Shown: piece after piece, positions 23,469 to 26,018 of the stretch
How positions within the stretch are numbered: the first letter of the stretch is position 1
How the letters are laid out: each line of letters opens with the position of its first letter
Source: a virus
Strand: one strand, 5' to 3'
IMG/VR virus record: IMGVR_UViG_3300049846_002181
Location: 1-26,018 of that record
Length of the DNA: 26,018 bases
The notes under the pieces: generated by a model
Seen by the model: only the letters and a program-made list of their open reading frames with translations
Database searches by the model: none
What the model was told of the DNA's origin: nothing
Position numbers and translations under genes: made by a program

Positions 23469-25154
23469 ATGGGTAGCAAGAAAAAACAAGATCCTCAGTC
23501 GGCAATTGCTGGAGCAGCGGCTGAACAATCTCGCCAATCGATGGAATATGCTAAGGCTAAACTTGAGGGTCGTGAACCAACACTCGAAGAACTTGCTGTC
23601 AAAGAATTTGAAAAATATAAGTTAGCCGGTGAACTTTCTCCAGAACAATTAGCTAGAACAGAATTTGAATCGGTATCTGAAGATCCTCGATATTTACGTG
23701 CTAAGATGGCCGCTCTTTCTGACTTAGAGAAGAGAGCTAAAGTGGGACTGACGCCCGAAGAAATGTCCCGTATTGCCGATCTTCGTGAACAAACACTGTC
23801 AGATGAAAGAGCACAACAAGCTGCTATGGTTCAACAAATGGCTGAGAGAGGTGCCTTGGACTCAGGAGCACAACTTGCCGCCCAGTTAGCAGGCAGTCAA
23901 CAAGGCACTCAACGCCGATTACAACAAGCTAGACAAAATGCTGCTGACATAAACACTGCACGCCAGCAGGCTATGGGACAAATGGCTAATGTAGCACAAG
24001 GCTTTTCACAAGCTGACCTTCAACGACAAGCACAGCAAGCTCAAGCAAAAGACACACTAAACCAATACAATGCACAACAAAGATATGATGCTGCTATAAG
24101 AAATCTTGGTGGAAAGCAGAATATAATGAGCCAGAATACGGCACAAGAAAATCAACGCAGACTACAGAATATTGATGCAAGACAACAGCAATACCAAAAC
24201 TTGTTGAGTCAAACGGGAGCAATCACCGGAGCACAACAACAATATGCCAATAGTTTGTTTAATCAAGCTAGACTGACTACAGCTCCTCAAAAAACTAATT
24301 GGGGACAAGTGATCGGCACTGCAGCCGGTGCTGGTCTAGGTTCATTTGCGGGTCCTATGGGAGCAATGGCAGGAGCACAAGTTGGTGGAACAGTAGGGGG
24401 TCAGTTTAAAGATGGTGGCTTAGTTAAAGCACAGGATGGAATGGTTACTCCAAGTTTAGCAGATATGCAACAAGTTGATAGAATGAAGATGCAGTCTGGT
24501 GTAACACAAGGTGAGGCAATTGATAATATTGCCGAAAGAAATGATGTAGCATCTGAATTAGTTAAAGCAGAAGATCAAGCAGCTGCTGACCAAAAAATGA
24601 AAGATATGCAAACATACGGTCAGATTGCAGGTGGACTTGCAGATGCATTATCGCCAAAAGCTCCAGTTAATAGAGCAGGAGCAGATATTGACTTATCTAA
24701 ACCAAATATAGACTGGTCAGCTCCTAATATTATGAAAGGCAAGTCGTCAATGATGGCACAATATGGTGCTGCTCCACAATTCGCACAAGGTGGATTTTTA
24801 AAAGCAGAAGACGGTGCCGTTGAGCATGATGGATCTGGTGATGTTGTCCCTGGACAATCATTTGCTGGTGATAAAGTTGATGCTCGTGTAAACTCTGGTG
24901 AAATGGTGCTAAATCTTGAACAACAAGAACGACTTAACCAATTACTACAAGACTATAAGAGATTAAAAACAGGTAAACGAGTTGATGAGCAAGTTGATGG
25001 TGGAGAGAAGCAAGTTAATGAAAATCAACAAGATGCGCTTATGTCAGTAGTTAAAGGTGAAGCTGATGTAACTGAGTTACCAGAATCTCCTGTATTAGAA
25101 GACATGAGTCTTGACGAACTCAAGAAACTTATGTTAATGTTAGGGGAAGAATAA
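23469..25154 (+). CDS. Ejection-type internal virion protein with Gly-rich hydrophobic segment (561 aa)
   Basis: AAGGA (23457-23461) lies 7 nt before the ATG. Residues 1-270 are charged and Gln/Ala-rich with long coiled-coil helices. Residues 278-311 (VIGTAAGAGLGSFAGPMGAM, AGAQVGGTVGG) form a glycine-zipper-like hydrophobic segment that could span a membrane. Two DGG-type motifs follow: FKDGGLVKAQDG (313-324) and FAQGGFLKAEDG (438-449). Residues 467-485 carry GDKVDARVNSGEMVLNLEQ, a motif known from phage tape-measure and internal virion proteins. It is probably injected into the cell and may form part of a channel through the envelope. Confidence 0.83.
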   Translation: MGSKKKQDPQSAIAGAAAEQSRQSMEYAKAKLEGREPTLEELAVKEFEKYKLAGELSPEQLARTEFESVSEDPRYLRAKMAALSDLEKRAKVGLTPEEMSRIADLREQTLSDERAQQAAMVQQMAERGALDSGAQLAAQLAGSQQGTQRRLQQARQNAADINTARQQAMGQMANVAQGFSQADLQRQAQQAQAKDTLNQYNAQQRYDAAIRNLGGKQNIMSQNTAQENQRRLQNIDARQQQYQNLLSQTGAITGAQQQYANSLFNQARLTTAPQKTNWGQVIGTAAGAGLGSFAGPMGAMAGAQVGGTVGGQFKDGGLVKAQDGMVTPSLADMQQVDRMKMQSGVTQGEAIDNIAERNDVASELVKAEDQAAADQKMKDMQTYGQIAGGLADALSPKAPVNRAGADIDLSKPNIDWSAPNIMKGKSSMMAQYGAAPQFAQGGFLKAEDGAVEHDGSGDVVPGQSFAGDKVDARVNSGEMVLNLEQQERLNQLLQDYKRLKTGKRVDEQVDGGEKQVNENQQDALMSVVKGEADVTELPESPVLEDMSLDELKKLMLMLGEE

Positions 25155-25155
25155 T

Positions 25156-26018
25156 ATGAAATTTAAAAAAGAACAAGTTAGACAAGCATATTTGAAGAAA
25201 CTAATGCAAGAATATGGCAAGTATTCTAAGCCTAAGTTTGCCGATGGTGGTGCAGTTGAAAGACTTTTGACTCCAAAAGATCAGGATTTAGTCGATCAAT
25301 ATAATGCAATGAATAACCCCCTGGAATTGCAGAAGGTACTTCCTGGAAATATTGCAGCATTAGAAGAAGTTAAAAATGAAACACAAAGTAAACTAGAGCC
25401 AATTACCATGGCAGCAGCTCAACTTCCTGAGTTAAATATACAACAGGAAATTAAAAAGCAAACAATTCCACAACCAGAATTACAAGATATAAAGCCAGAG
25501 CAACTGTCTCAAGATTCATTGTTAAAACAAATGTTATTGGCCAAAATAAATCAACCAAACCAAGATAATAGTAAAGAAAATAAACGATTGGAAACATTAT
25601 TAGAACAAGCACGAGATAAAACTAAATCAGAAAAACAAAAAGCGGAATGGGCAACTGCTATTTCAAATATAGCATCTTCCATAGGTAGAGCACTAGGAAC
25701 GGATGTTGGTCCAGCCATGCAATTTACTGCGGATGACTTAGAAACTAAAACTCTCGAAAATGAACTTAAAAGACAACAAATTTTAAAACAACCATCGATG
25801 GGGGATGACAAATTATTGGGTTATCTAGCAGCTGCCGAAAGACTTGACTTTGCTAAACAAAAAGAACTACAAGATACTGAAGAAAATAAATTAAACCGCG
25901 AATTAAGACAGCAGGGATTAAATATATCTAAACAAAATAAAGTTAATGAAACTTTACAAAAATTAGATAAAACAACACAGAGCCAGCGTACGGTTCTTAA
26001 TGCATTTAATAATCTAAA
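25156..26018 (+). CDS. Ejection-type protein, 3' end outside window (at least 287 aa)
   Basis: AGGGGAAG (25142-25149) lies 6 nt before the ATG, and no stop occurs before the window edge. The protein starts MKFKKEQVRQAYLKKLMQEY and has FADGGAVERLLTP at residues 28-40, another copy of the DGG motif. Residues about 65-140 are Gln/Glu/Lys-rich, residues about 165-185 include a hydrophobic helix (WATAISNIASSIGRALG), and the rest is charged coiled coil. It is the third in a run of internal virion proteins and is probably injected with DNA. The true length is unknown. Confidence 0.8.
   Translation, partial: MKFKKEQVRQAYLKKLMQEYGKYSKPKFADGGAVERLLTPKDQDLVDQYNAMNNPLELQKVLPGNIAALEEVKNETQSKLEPITMAAAQLPELNIQQEIKKQTIPQPELQDIKPEQLSQDSLLKQMLLAKINQPNQDNSKENKRLETLLEQARDKTKSEKQKAEWATAISNIASSIGRALGTDVGPAMQFTADDLETKTLENELKRQQILKQPSMGDDKLLGYLAAAERLDFAKQKELQDTEENKLNRELRQQGLNISKQNKVNETLQKLDKTTQSQRTVLNAFNNL

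Noticed and set aside
1-26018. tRNA genes, attachment sites or insertion sequences
   Set aside because: No cloverleaf-like GGTTC-type arms, terminal inverted repeats with transposase, or integrase genes were noticed by reading; a tRNA scan was not possible here.

Overview
The window is a stretch of tailed-phage virion genes. Twenty-seven of the 28 genes I call are on the + strand, packed with short gaps or with TAATG/ATGA overlaps. The gene order (adaptor-like protein, very large nozzle-like protein, then Gln/Ala-rich and Gly-rich ejection-type proteins) fits a short-tailed, podovirus-like virion, although terminase, portal and major capsid genes are not in view. The DNA is AT-rich and uses ordinary AGGAG ribosome binding sites and sigma70-like promoters. 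A Gram-negative host is plausible from the virion type, but the sequence does not name a host. No tRNA, rRNA, insertion sequence, CRISPR array, integrase or reverse transcriptase was seen.

Layout. (1) Positions 1-243: the 5' end of a leftward gene and a divergent promoter pair whose -35 boxes overlap. (2) Positions 244-8201: first adsorption block, with a small structural protein, a 921-aa tail fibre with a C-terminal beta-sandwich tip, a fibre-assembly-like protein, a small holin-like membrane protein, a protein ending in a DGG motif, two small beta proteins (one with a nine-glycine run), and a second 800-aa repeat fibre. (3) Positions 8248-15796: second appendage block of eleven genes, mostly beta-rich proteins with internal repeats, FN3-like domains and a duplicated N-terminal domain. 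It ends with a permuted papain-like cysteine peptidase and a hairpin terminator. (4) Positions 15878-26018: tail and ejection block, with an acidic Cys4 protein, a tail adaptor-like protein, a 1270-aa nozzle-like protein, a small structural protein, three large ejection-type proteins (the last cut by the window end) and a GNAT-like acetyltransferase lodged among them.

How they work together (inference): the left 15.5 kb supplies receptor-binding fibres and appendages with assembly helpers. The right 10 kb builds the tail adaptor and nozzle to which these attach, and supplies the proteins injected with the DNA. Sequence modules shared across the blocks (a YxVWF module and a DGG peptide motif) suggest common docking or assembly rules.

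The most unusual signal is a matched pair of intergenic hairpins at 8215-8240 and 11045-11068. Each has a GNRA tetraloop. Each lies between an AGGA Shine-Dalgarno core and the start codon so that folding would leave exactly 7 nt between them. This resembles the hairpin-bridged start of T4 gene 38 and may be a shared translational control.
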